From NCBI GenBank assembly GCA_947651335.1, contig CANSYV010000013.1, positions 1-11,889 of the forward strand: a stretch of DNA of 11,889 bases, written 5' to 3'. Below, one piece after another: positions 1 to 7,268 of this stretch. The notes below the pieces were generated by a model. It had not been told where the DNA came from and did no database searches. It saw only the letters and a program-made list of their open reading frames with translations. Each line of letters begins with the position of its first letter. The first letter of the stretch is position 1. The position numbers and the translations under genes were made by a program. The stretch comes from an uncultured Lachnospiraceae bacterium (GTDB taxonomy: Bacteria > Bacillota > Clostridia > Lachnospirales > Lachnospiraceae).

Positions 1-2
1 AA

Positions 3-221
3 AAAGAGAATAAGTCTATAGCTTGTTTTCTTTGCTATAAACTTATTATACGAGGTGAGGATGGCTATGAACCGGGAGATACAGTGACTCTGAAAGTAAC
101 GGCACAGCACGAAGGTACAGTCCTGGAGGGAATGGTTTTTGTGACGATCAGCGGAGGGTATACAAATCTTACAAAAGAAGATGTAAAGAGTGGCTCTGTG
201 AGGAATCCAGACAACAGCTGA
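3..221 (+). pseudogene. 3' end of an unidentified reading frame, partial, possibly a gene remnant
   Basis: A frame is open from the window edge to TGA at 219-221. It has no ATG of its own, so it is either the 3' end of a gene starting upstream or a remnant. From about base 57 the peptide reads like a beta-rich surface domain (EDGYEPGDTVTLKVTAQ..., then ...VFVTISGGYTNLTKEDV...). The first 17 or so residues, encoded by the palindrome at 9-47, are Cys-rich and hydrophobic and look unrelated. No sorting signal or transmembrane segment precedes the stop. I do not recognise the family. It reads in the same direction as the pilus genes and ends 55 bases before the next start, so it may once have been part of that surface locus. 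Confidence 0.4.
9..47. repeat. Imperfect 39-nt palindrome (hairpin)
   Basis: Left arm AATAAGTCTATAGC (9-22) and right arm GCTATAAACTTATT (34-47) pair at 13 of 14 positions around an 11-nt T-rich loop (23-33). On the + strand no U-tract follows the right arm. On the - strand the hairpin is followed by CTCTTTTT, so a weak AT-rich terminator for a gene reading leftward is possible. It may also be the remnant of a small mobile element. It lies inside an open frame, which suggests insertion into, or fusion to, the fragment that follows. Confidence 0.6.
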
Positions 222-231
222 CAGATGTGAG

Positions 232-276
232 AAAGGAGGAATGGGGTCTTTGCTCTAAATAGACCCCAGAACATAA
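232..276 (+). promoter_or_regulatory. Leader with Shine-Dalgarno, hairpin and start codon of the first pilin gene
   Basis: A near-perfect Shine-Dalgarno (GAAAGGAGGA, about 231-240) lies 36 nt upstream of ATG 277, too far for normal initiation, and no other site precedes 277 or the in-frame ATG 286. Between them a hairpin with arms GGGGTCT (243-249) and AGACCCC (261-267) would remove about 25 nt, leaving an effective spacing near 11 nt. An in-frame ATG directly after the Shine-Dalgarno (241) opens only a five-codon frame (MGSLL, stop 256-258) inside the hairpin. The arrangement suggests structure-dependent translation; no U-tract follows, so it is not an intrinsic terminator. Confidence 0.5.
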
Positions 277-2514
277 ATGAAATATATGAAAAGAATAATA
301 TCCTTCCTTGCCATCATCTGTTTTTTGGCAGGAAGTCCGGCGGGAAATACAGTATTGGCAAATGCCGCGTCAAGGGGGCTTACCGGCGGCGGGCTTATTC
401 CCGCGCAGCCAGAAGAAACACAGCCAGAAGAACTCCCGTCCTCACGGGTGACATTTGAAAATGAGGAGAAACAGTCGCCGGATCTGTATGTGAGCAAGCG
501 TGTGGAACACGCAGACGAAAGTTATCCGGCGCCGGAAGATGATGAATTCCGGTTTATCCTGAAGATAGACGGGAGACTGGCAGACCAGGTGCCCTATCAG
601 GTATACGATGCTGAGAATAAAGAGGTGGACGGAGACTTTCACACAGGAAAGTACGGGACGTTTTCTCTCAAAGCAGGGCAGACAGCCAGGTTCGAGTATC
701 TGGGAACCGGAGTCCGCTATGAAGTAACCGAGGAGCCCAAAGACAATTACCAGCAGATTATCCCGGAAGGCGGCGCGTCCGCGTCAGGCATTGTGGCGGC
801 AAACGGGGCAGCGGCAGAGTTCGCCAATCTGTACAGCCCGAAAGGGAAAGGCGACAAGACCAGGCTGGAGATACGCAAGACCATCTCCTTCCCATCAGGC
901 TATGAACCGCCGGAAACCCCGGATTTTCCCTTTGTGCTGGAGCTGGATGGGAAAGCATACAGCGGTGAACCCTACACAGTGGTGGATACAAAGACAGGAA
1001 AAACACTCGGTTTTGGCGTAACAGGACAGGATGGAAATTTTACCCTGAAAGGAGGCAGTGCCGCTGTTTTCGAAGAAATTCCGGCAGGTGTTGACTACAA
1101 GGTCCGGGAGGATGAGGAAAAACTGGCGCAGGAGGCCCAGGGCTGGTGGATAACTGGCAATAGCGTCCGGGAGGGAGCCACACAGCCGCCAGTGACTGTG
1201 GAAGTATTCAACAATGCCAGCGCGTCCTTTATGGTGACAAAGCGCATGGAGGATTACAGCAGACCAGATGTGGAATTTACATTTCTGCTCACAGACGCGG
1301 ACCGGGTGGTATGGCCGGGAGCTCAGTACTGTCTTTATACCACTGCCGGGAAGCGGGTGGATGACCAGATTCATCAGACCAATCAAGACGGCCGTTTCTC
1401 CCTGAAGCCCGGCCAGGCGGCAGTGTTCATGGGGATAAAGCCCGGGACGGTCTACAATGTAAGCGAGATCGGGAATGCTGCCTACGTGCAGGTTATTCCG
1501 TCTTCCCCGGAAGGCTACCCCAGCAGGCAGGTGGGTGATGGGGTGGAGGAACTGCCCTTTGTGAACAAACCCGCAGACCCAGGCCAGGTCTTAACGGTCA
1601 CCAAACACATTGAAAATACAGGAGGGGAAGCTCCATTTTCCCCGGGAGAATTCCGGTTCACCCTGACTAAAAAAGGGCCCGGCGGCCAATATGAGCCAGT
1701 GGAAAATGCAGTGTATGCCGTGCAGGCAGGCGGCTCCGTCAAAACCTATAAGACCGGGGCAGGGGAAGAAAACGGCGGAAAATTTACGATTAAGGCAAAT
1801 GAAACGGCACGTTTTCAGTCCCTGGACACCGGAGACTATCAAGTGGAAGAAGACCGGGAATTCCTTACTTCCGAATATCAGTTGAAGGAAAAGGAACCTC
1901 AGATGGGCACGCTGTCCCAGGGCGGTTCATTGGACTTTGCATTTACCAATCAATACACCCCTAAGAAAGCGGATTTGGTTCTGGTGAAGAAAAACGCACA
2001 GGGGAAATTCCTGGCAGGGGCAGAGTTTACGCTGTACCGGGACGAAGCGCTGACAGACGCGGCGGGAAAAGAACCGCCGGACAGCGGGCAGACCGGAGAC
2101 AGCCCGGGGCAGGAGCCAGATAGGCAGGAAGGCGTTTATGTGACAGGAAGTGATGGGAAAGTCATTATCAGCGGCCTGAAGACAGGAACCTACTGGCTGA
2201 AAGAAATCAAGTCCCCCAGCGGATATGTATGTCTGGAAAACCCAATCAAAATCCAGCTGGAACGGGAGGGAAGCCATGTGAAGGTTACCGTGGACGACGG
2301 AGAATATAAAAAGGAAGACTTGAAAATAGAACTGTCTGACAAACACAACGACCAGGTGGAGATTACTGTTTACAATAACGAATTATATGAACTGCCCAGC
2401 TCCGGCGGTCCGGGAATCTATAGATATTTGATCAGCGGAATCCTGCTGATGATGGCAGCGGCGTTGATCTTATATAGAAATACGCGGGGAGGGGAGGTGC
2501 AGGGAAAAGTTTAA
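277..2514 (+). CDS. Ancillary pilin/adhesin with repeated isopeptide-type domains and LPSSG sorting signal
   Basis: A 745-residue secreted, wall-anchored protein, probably the ancillary or tip pilin. Residues 1-30 form a signal peptide (KR followed by a hydrophobic core). Four homologous domains follow, at about 69-187, 196-315, 317-432 and 438-562. Each has a Lys in the first strand, a block of the form G-x-F-(S/T)-(L/I)-K, a V-x-E type strand and a final-strand Asn (K74/E152/N184, K201/E278/N312, K322/E397/N430, K443/E524/N558). This is the Lys-Glu-Asn pattern expected for self-made isopeptide bonds in CnaB- or Spy0128-like pilin domains. A SpaA/CnaB domain follows (about 565-701; LKEIKSPSGY with E643, and N700/N701). 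The C-terminus has LPSSG (706-710), a hydrophobic segment and a basic tail, a variant of LPXTG. A binding role is inferred from size and position; the ligand is unknown. The start at 277 is supported by the signal peptide rather than by a normally spaced ribosome site. Confidence 0.88.
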   Translation: MKYMKRIISFLAIICFLAGSPAGNTVLANAASRGLTGGGLIPAQPEETQPEELPSSRVTFENEEKQSPDLYVSKRVEHADESYPAPEDDEFRFILKIDGRLADQVPYQVYDAENKEVDGDFHTGKYGTFSLKAGQTARFEYLGTGVRYEVTEEPKDNYQQIIPEGGASASGIVAANGAAAEFANLYSPKGKGDKTRLEIRKTISFPSGYEPPETPDFPFVLELDGKAYSGEPYTVVDTKTGKTLGFGVTGQDGNFTLKGGSAAVFEEIPAGVDYKVREDEEKLAQEAQGWWITGNSVREGATQPPVTVEVFNNASASFMVTKRMEDYSRPDVEFTFLLTDADRVVWPGAQYCLYTTAGKRVDDQIHQTNQDGRFSLKPGQAAVFMGIKPGTVYNVSEIGNAAYVQVIPSSPEGYPSRQVGDGVEELPFVNKPADPGQVLTVTKHIENTGGEAPFSPGEFRFTLTKKGPGGQYEPVENAVYAVQAGGSVKTYKTGAGEENGGKFTIKANETARFQSLDTGDYQVEEDREFLTSEYQLKEKEPQMGTLSQGGSLDFAFTNQYTPKKADLVLVKKNAQGKFLAGAEFTLYRDEALTDAAGKEPPDSGQTGDSPGQEPDRQEGVYVTGSDGKVIISGLKTGTYWLKEIKSPSGYVCLENPIKIQLEREGSHVKVTVDDGEYKKEDLKIELSDKHNDQVEITVYNNELYELPSSGGPGIYRYLISGILLMMAAALILYRNTRGGEVQGKV

Positions 2515-2602
2515 AATGTGAAAGTCAAAAGGATGTAAGATGCATCCTGAGAAACAGAAACAAGCAGCATATTGGAATTTAGAAAAGAAAGGAATGAAGA
2601 CT

Positions 2603-4363
2603 ATGAAGAAATTTTTTGCTATGTTTATGGCCCTTGCCATGATTATGGGAATGCCTGCGGCGGCTTTTGCGGAAGAAGTGGAGGGTGCGCCGTCAATAAC
2701 AGTAACAAAGCCAACAGCCGAAGACACGACAGAGGCACAAATTCAAAATGTGGAAGCCGGGGTCACCATAGAGGCATATCGGATTGTGGAACCCGTGTAT
2801 AACGACAGTGGATTTGTCAAATATCAGGCGGTGAGTGAGAGGAAAATCGATAACTCAGAAGTGACAATAGATCTGGGAATTACAGATCCGTTGAACATCA
2901 CTTATAAGCAAGCAATGGCTATCGCAAAGAGTGAGAATTTAGAAAAATTGGAGGCAGTAAAAACTCCAACAGACTCCAGCGAAAAGAATCCGTTTACGTT
3001 TACGCCAAATGATTCGCAAGTTCCCAACGGCTTAGGAACATACAAAGTAAGGCTTGGGGCAGGATACTGGCTGGTTTTAGTAAAAGGCGGGAAAGAAGTA
3101 TATAATCCCATGCTTCTTGGCGTGTATTATTCAGTAGGTGGCAATGATAATACAATGGTACAAAACCCGGTAGATGCGAATAGTGATTGGGCGTTGACAT
3201 CGGATAAGGTAGTTGCAAAGTCCTCTGAGGTAAAAATTGAGAAAACAGCCAATGTGGAGACACAGAATTTAGGCGGAGCTGTAAAATATACGGTTAAAAC
3301 AACGGTTCCTTATTATAGTGATGAGTACGATACAAACAAACTTGTATTTAAAATTACAGATACCCTGACAGGTTTGGAATTAAAGAAAAATTCTGAGCAG
3401 AATTGGGATATTCAAGTACTTAAGGATTCAAACGTTACCCCCATCAAATATGAGGATGTAGATACCAAATTAAAGTATGAAAGTGGTGGAGAGAGTATTG
3501 AGGCAAACGAGGGAACATTTACTTTAGATGCAACTCAAAACGGATATACAATTAACTTTGTTCCTACATGGATTAAAGCAAATGGTGGACTAGAAATAGT
3601 AATCGTGTATACAGCGGAGTTGACAGAAGAAGCAATCGTTAATCAGAACCCACACACCAATGAAGTAGTATTAAATTATACCAATGATCCTGCGGAGGAA
3701 GATGCAAGCGGAGAGACAAAGGATAAAGAAAAGGTGTATACGTTTGATATTGATGGTGCAGCAACTACCACAGATTTGATCACCAAGACCAAGAAAGAAA
3801 ATGGGCAGGAAAAACCATTACAAAATGCTGAATTTACGTTATACACAGATTGGGATTCAGAAACAAACGAATGTACCACTCAATATACAAATTCAACACA
3901 CACTAGCGAAAAAGGCTATACTGCTAAATCAGATGCAAACGGAAAATTGCACATTACAGGGCTTGCTGCAGGAACCTATTACCTTAAAGAAACAAAGGCA
4001 CCTGACGGATTTACATTAAATGATACGGTTTACAAAATTGTAATTGAGACAGATATTGAAGGTGAAGAACTCAAGAGCTGGACAATAACGATTAGCGAAG
4101 CCAAAAATCCTTCTGTATCAGCGACGAATACATTTACACCAAATGCAGCAACTTCAAATGCCACGGTTACTGTAAAACATAAGGCAGAAAATGATCAGAT
4201 GGCAGATGGTACGGACAGTACAAACATTCAGAATACACAAATCAGCACCCTGCCCTCCACCGGCGGCATGGGCACAACCATTTTCACCATCGGCGGCTGC
4301 ATCATCATGATTGCCGCAGCAGGGCTGTTCTTCGCGAGCCGCAGAAAAACATCTGCGAAATAA
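2603..4363 (+). CDS. Major (backbone) pilin, fimbrial isopeptide D2 and SpaA domains, LPSTG anchor
   Basis: A 586-residue pilin that the downstream sortases would polymerise into the pilus shaft. Signal peptide 1-23 (MKKFFAMFM...AAAFA). An N-terminal beta domain (about 24-205) has the GYWLVLVKGG and VYNPMLLGVYY strands typical of clostridial backbone pilins. The fimbrial isopeptide D2 domain covers about 208-377 (VKIEKTANVE, later NEVVLNY), and a SpaA/CnaB domain about 385-512 (YYLKETKAPDGF, E463). The sorting signal is LPSTGG at 550, followed by a hydrophobic stretch and RRKTSAK. No classical YPKN pilin motif is visible; K206 in VVAKSSE, just before D2, is my candidate linkage lysine. The 2603 start is preferred because AAAGGA lies 9 nt upstream and yields a compact signal peptide. 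ATG 2594 and ATG 2540 (with AAAAGGA 6 nt upstream) are in-frame alternatives. The middle of the gene is much more AT-rich than its two ends. Confidence 0.92.
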   Translation: MKKFFAMFMALAMIMGMPAAAFAEEVEGAPSITVTKPTAEDTTEAQIQNVEAGVTIEAYRIVEPVYNDSGFVKYQAVSERKIDNSEVTIDLGITDPLNITYKQAMAIAKSENLEKLEAVKTPTDSSEKNPFTFTPNDSQVPNGLGTYKVRLGAGYWLVLVKGGKEVYNPMLLGVYYSVGGNDNTMVQNPVDANSDWALTSDKVVAKSSEVKIEKTANVETQNLGGAVKYTVKTTVPYYSDEYDTNKLVFKITDTLTGLELKKNSEQNWDIQVLKDSNVTPIKYEDVDTKLKYESGGESIEANEGTFTLDATQNGYTINFVPTWIKANGGLEIVIVYTAELTEEAIVNQNPHTNEVVLNYTNDPAEEDASGETKDKEKVYTFDIDGAATTTDLITKTKKENGQEKPLQNAEFTLYTDWDSETNECTTQYTNSTHTSEKGYTAKSDANGKLHITGLAAGTYYLKETKAPDGFTLNDTVYKIVIETDIEGEELKSWTITISEAKNPSVSATNTFTPNAATSNATVTVKHKAENDQMADGTDSTNIQNTQISTLPSTGGMGTTIFTIGGCIIMIAAAGLFFASRRKTSAK

Positions 4364-4510
4364 CCGCTCAACAGCCTCCGCCATAACTGTACAGTAACAG
4401 TACAACAGTACATAAGAAACATCTGAAAAATTTCAGAAGCACCAGGGCGGAAAAAATCCGCTCTGGTGCAAAAACAAAGAAATACAAATACAGCAATAAG
4501 GAGAGTCCAG
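4364..4510 (+). promoter_or_regulatory. Structured gap between backbone pilin and sortases
   Basis: This is the longest gap in an otherwise packed gene string. It contains, in order, an ACTGTACAGT palindrome (4387-4396), three ACAGTA copies (4391-4396, 4397-4402, 4405-4410), a small TCTGAAA/TTTCAGA hairpin (4422-4437) and a 13-bp hairpin (4439-4469). The sortase Shine-Dalgarno AAGGAG is at 4498-4503. I see no convincing -35/-10 pair. Confidence 0.5.
4439..4469 (+). terminator. Strong intercistronic hairpin without U-tract (attenuator or mRNA-stabilising stem)
   Basis: Arms 4439-4451 (GCACCAGGGCGGA) and 4457-4469 (TCCGCTCTGGTGC) form 13 pairs including one G-U, around an AAAAA loop. The base is followed by AAAAACAAAG, not by Ts, so it does not fit a classic intrinsic terminator. 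A 3' stabiliser for the pilin mRNA, or a processing site that makes pilin exceed sortase, is more likely. This role is inferred from position and structure only. Confidence 0.45.
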
Positions 4511-5383
4511 ATGAAAAAGAAACGATACATGACGATTTTTATATGCGCACTATTTTTAACTGGCCTGTCCCTGCTGCTGTATCCCTTCGTGGCCAACCAG
4601 TGGAACAACTACAGGCAGAAGCAGCTGATTTCCACCTATGAAGAGGTGGTGGCAAAGGACACAAAAGCAGGTAAGATCGACTATGAGGCCCAGTGGGGGA
4701 GAGCCAGAAGCTACAACGACGCCCTGCTCCCCTATATCCTCCCGGACTCTTTTGCCTCTGAAGCGGCGGAGGCGGGCATGGGGGACAGAGCCTATATGGA
4801 ATGTCTGAACCTGACGGGGGATGGGATGATGGGGTATGTGCAGATCCCACGGATTAACATCAGGATTCCCATTTTCCACACAACAGATGAAGAAATACTT
4901 CAGAAAGCGGCGGGCCATCTGCCGGGAAGTTCCCTGCCTGTGGGCGGGGAAGGAACCCATGCGGTGATTTCGGCCCACAGGGGCCTGCCCAGTGCGGCCC
5001 TGTTCACAGACCTTGACAAACTGGAGAAAGGGGATTATTTCCTGCTTTACATATTAGATGATGTTCTCTGCTACCAGGTGGACCAAATCTCTGAGGTAGA
5101 ACCCACAGACACCAGCGCTCTGGTATCCGAAGAAGGAAAAGACCTGGTGACCCTGCTCACCTGCACCCCCTACGGGGTGAACAGCCGCCGGCTGCTGGTG
5201 AGGGGAGCCCGGATGCCTTATCAGGGCATGGAGGAAGAAATAACGCCGGCATCTCTGCTGGGCACCAGCCTTCATACCAGCTACCTGTTGTGGGTAATTG
5301 TGGGCCTGGGGGTTACCGGGGTATTTATCTTATTTCTCTATTTCCAGGACAGGAAACGGAAAATAGGAGCACAGAAGGTATGA
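4511..5383 (+). CDS. Class C sortase (pilin polymerase) 1
   Basis: A 290-residue membrane transpeptidase that cleaves LPXTG-type signals and joins the resulting acyl group to a pilin lysine. An N-terminal transmembrane segment (about 7-27) is followed by an extracellular sortase domain and a C-terminal transmembrane segment (about 259-280) with a basic tail, the class C two-anchor layout. The catalytic triad is visible: H156 (SAHRGLPSA), C218 (TLLTCTPYGVN) and R227 (NSRRLLVRG). The lid motif expected as DP(F/W/Y) appears as D79-S-F. The usual His before the catalytic Arg (as in NSHR) is Arg here. The start at ATG 4511 has AAGGAG 7 nt upstream; an upstream in-frame GTG at 4466 lies within the hairpin and is unlikely. 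Its stop overlaps the next start (ATGA), so the two sortases are translationally coupled. Confidence 0.93.
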   Translation: MKKKRYMTIFICALFLTGLSLLLYPFVANQWNNYRQKQLISTYEEVVAKDTKAGKIDYEAQWGRARSYNDALLPYILPDSFASEAAEAGMGDRAYMECLNLTGDGMMGYVQIPRINIRIPIFHTTDEEILQKAAGHLPGSSLPVGGEGTHAVISAHRGLPSAALFTDLDKLEKGDYFLLYILDDVLCYQVDQISEVEPTDTSALVSEEGKDLVTLLTCTPYGVNSRRLLVRGARMPYQGMEEEITPASLLGTSLHTSYLLWVIVGLGVTGVFILFLYFQDRKRKIGAQKV

Positions 5384-6258
5384 AAAGAAAGATTTCGACT
5401 GTCTTATTTGGCCTTTTATTTTTGACGGGGTTTGGGATTCTGTCCTATCCGGCAGTGTCTGACCAGTGGAACAATTACAGGCAGAACCAGCTGATCAGCA
5501 GCTATGAAGAAGTTCTCAGCGGGCTCCCGCCCCACAGCTTCAAAAAAGAATGGAAAGCAGCGAGAAAATTCAATCAAACCCTGGAACAAAACAACCTTTA
5601 CGGGGACGTGTTCGGGGAGAAGCATCAGGAATTGGAGGACACCCAGTACTGGAAAGTCCTGAACCCAGCCGGAGATGGCGTGATGGGTTATCTCTCCGTA
5701 CCGAAGATTCACCTGCGCCTGGCTATTTACCATGGTACCGGGGAGGAGATCCTTCAGACCGGCGTGGGTCATTTAAGTGGTACCAAGCTGCCTGTGGGCG
5801 GCAAAGGAACCCACTGTGTGCTGGCAGCCCACCGGGGTCTGCCCAGTGCCCGTCTGTTTACCGATATGGACCAGATGGAGCGGGGAGACCAGTTTTATCT
5901 CCATGTGCTGGATGAAATCCTGGCATACAGGGTGGACCGGATACTGCCTATGGTGGATAAGGATGATTCCCAGACACTGGCAAAGGCTCTTCAGATAGAG
6001 GAGGGAAAAGACCAGGTTACACTTTTTACCTGTACGCCCTACGGTGTGAATTCCCATCGGCTGCTGGTGAGAGGCGCCCGGGTGCCCTATGAAGGGGAGG
6101 AAGAAGAAAGCGCGGCGGATACCATGCTGAGGGCATTGAGAGATTATTATATGCTGTACCTGATTATGGGGCTGTGTGTGACGCTGCTTATTATATTTAT
6201 CATGAAATCCTGGTTTAATAGAGGGAAAGGAAGGTGGAAAGACGATGAAAAGATGTAG
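5380..6258 (+). CDS. Class C sortase (pilin polymerase) 2
   Basis: A 292-residue paralogue of the preceding sortase. The two share long stretches (QWNNYRQ-x-QLIS, AHRGLPSA, TCTPYGVNS, RLLVRGAR), pointing to tandem duplication. An N-terminal membrane segment (about 6-26) and a C-terminal one (about 251-273) flank the catalytic domain. The triad is H151, C218 (TLFTCTPYGVN) and R227 in the canonical NSHRLLVRG context. The lid residue triplet is D76-V-F instead of DPF. ATG 5380 overlaps the upstream stop by four bases, with AGGAG at 5364-5368 and AAGG closer in. With two pilins bearing different signals (LPSSG and LPSTG), the two enzymes may divide the work, for example shaft polymerisation versus addition of the ancillary pilin. 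That division is inferred. Confidence 0.93.
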   Translation: MKRKISTVLFGLLFLTGFGILSYPAVSDQWNNYRQNQLISSYEEVLSGLPPHSFKKEWKAARKFNQTLEQNNLYGDVFGEKHQELEDTQYWKVLNPAGDGVMGYLSVPKIHLRLAIYHGTGEEILQTGVGHLSGTKLPVGGKGTHCVLAAHRGLPSARLFTDMDQMERGDQFYLHVLDEILAYRVDRILPMVDKDDSQTLAKALQIEEGKDQVTLFTCTPYGVNSHRLLVRGARVPYEGEEEESAADTMLRALRDYYMLYLIMGLCVTLLIIFIMKSWFNRGKGRWKDDEKM

Positions 6259-7231
6259 AAAAGGAGATGCGTGGATACTCATGCTGGCCCTTTTATTTTC
6301 CTTGCTGCCGGCAGTGGCAAAAGTCTACGGCGCGGGAGGAATTGACACAGGCAGGGCATGCGCGGCGGATTTCCGATTGGATGGGCAGTACCCGGAACTG
6401 GAGGCGCTGTCTGTTCCGGTGAAGCTGTACCAGACGGCCAGCGTGGGGGCAGACGGGACTTACACTCCCCGGGAGGAATTTGCCAGTCTGGACTTTTCCA
6501 TAACCGGCGGGGAAACCACGGCCCAGGACTGGGAAAAACTGGCGGAGCAGGCGTCAGCACTGGTGGATGCGGGAAACATCCATCCGGCGGCAGAGCTTTT
6601 GGTTCAGAGACAGCCTGGAGAGGAATATGCCGCTGGACGGGCACAGGGGCTTTCTCCCGGAATGTATCTGGTGAGAGCGGAATCTGTACAGTCTCCAGAA
6701 TATACCTATCACTTTATACCGTACCTGGCAGCCCTGCCGGACAATTATTATGCCGAGAATGGAAATGACTCGTGGGTCTATGAGGTGGAGACGGAATTAA
6801 AACCAGAACGGCAGGACCGCCTGGGAAGCCTGGTGATTGAAAAGGAACTGACAGCTTACAATGCCACTTTGGGCGGGGCGTCATTTGTTTTTCAGATAGA
6901 GGCAATAAAAGAAGGGAAGTCTGTATACAGCGATGTGGTTTCCCTGACGTTTGACGAACCGGGAGTGAAGTCTGTGCAGATTGACAAACTTCCAGCAGGG
7001 GCTGTGGTGGAAGTGACGGAAGTGTACAGCGGCGCCAGTTATCAAGCGGTGACAGAACCCCGGCAGACTACAGTGATTGCGGCAGAAGGGGAAGGGCAGA
7101 ACCCGGCGCTGGTTCATTTTGAAAACGAATATGACGGGCGTCCAAACGGCGGTTCCGGCATTGTGAACCACTTTAAGTATGAGAACGGAGTCTGGACGCC
7201 GGAGCAGCGCAGGGACAGCAGGCAGCAATAG
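6245..7231 (+). CDS. Pilin-like secreted protein with isopeptide-type domain but no sorting signal
   Basis: A 328-residue protein whose start overlaps the second sortase by 14 nt, with GGAAGGTGG just upstream. It has a signal peptide (about 1-30), then an N-terminal pilin-like domain (about 31-190; LSPGMYLVRAESVQ and YHFIPYLAALPDN strands as in backbone pilins). A CnaB/DUF5979-like domain follows (about 193-298) with a full candidate triad: K200 (VIEKEL), E259 (VEVTEVYSG) and N294 (HFENEYD). The tail from about 301 reads NGGSGIVNHFKYENGVW and ends in a polar RRDSRQQ, with no LPXTG and no transmembrane segment. It is therefore not a conventional sortase substrate. It could be a soluble or non-covalently held minor subunit, an anchor supplied in trans, or a bridge to the fibre proteins encoded downstream. 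Pilin-fold assignment is fairly sure; role is open. Confidence 0.8.
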   Translation: MKRCRKGDAWILMLALLFSLLPAVAKVYGAGGIDTGRACAADFRLDGQYPELEALSVPVKLYQTASVGADGTYTPREEFASLDFSITGGETTAQDWEKLAEQASALVDAGNIHPAAELLVQRQPGEEYAAGRAQGLSPGMYLVRAESVQSPEYTYHFIPYLAALPDNYYAENGNDSWVYEVETELKPERQDRLGSLVIEKELTAYNATLGGASFVFQIEAIKEGKSVYSDVVSLTFDEPGVKSVQIDKLPAGAVVEVTEVYSGASYQAVTEPRQTTVIAAEGEGQNPALVHFENEYDGRPNGGSGIVNHFKYENGVWTPEQRRDSRQQ

Positions 7232-7268
7232 GCGCTCAGGAAACATGCTTTCACGAGAGGAGGATGGG

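Noticed and set aside
33..41. TGCTATAAA as an extended -10 promoter element.
   Set aside because: No acceptable -35 at the right distance, and it is explained by the right arm of the palindrome.
2530..2548. AGGATG/CATCCT hairpin between the two pilin genes.
   Set aside because: Only six pairs with a 7-nt loop and no U-tract; it would merely mask the less likely ATG 2540 start.
4387..4410. ACAGTA repeats as the start of a CRISPR-like or tandem array.
   Set aside because: The units are only 6 nt long, three in number and without spacers; at most a regulator site.
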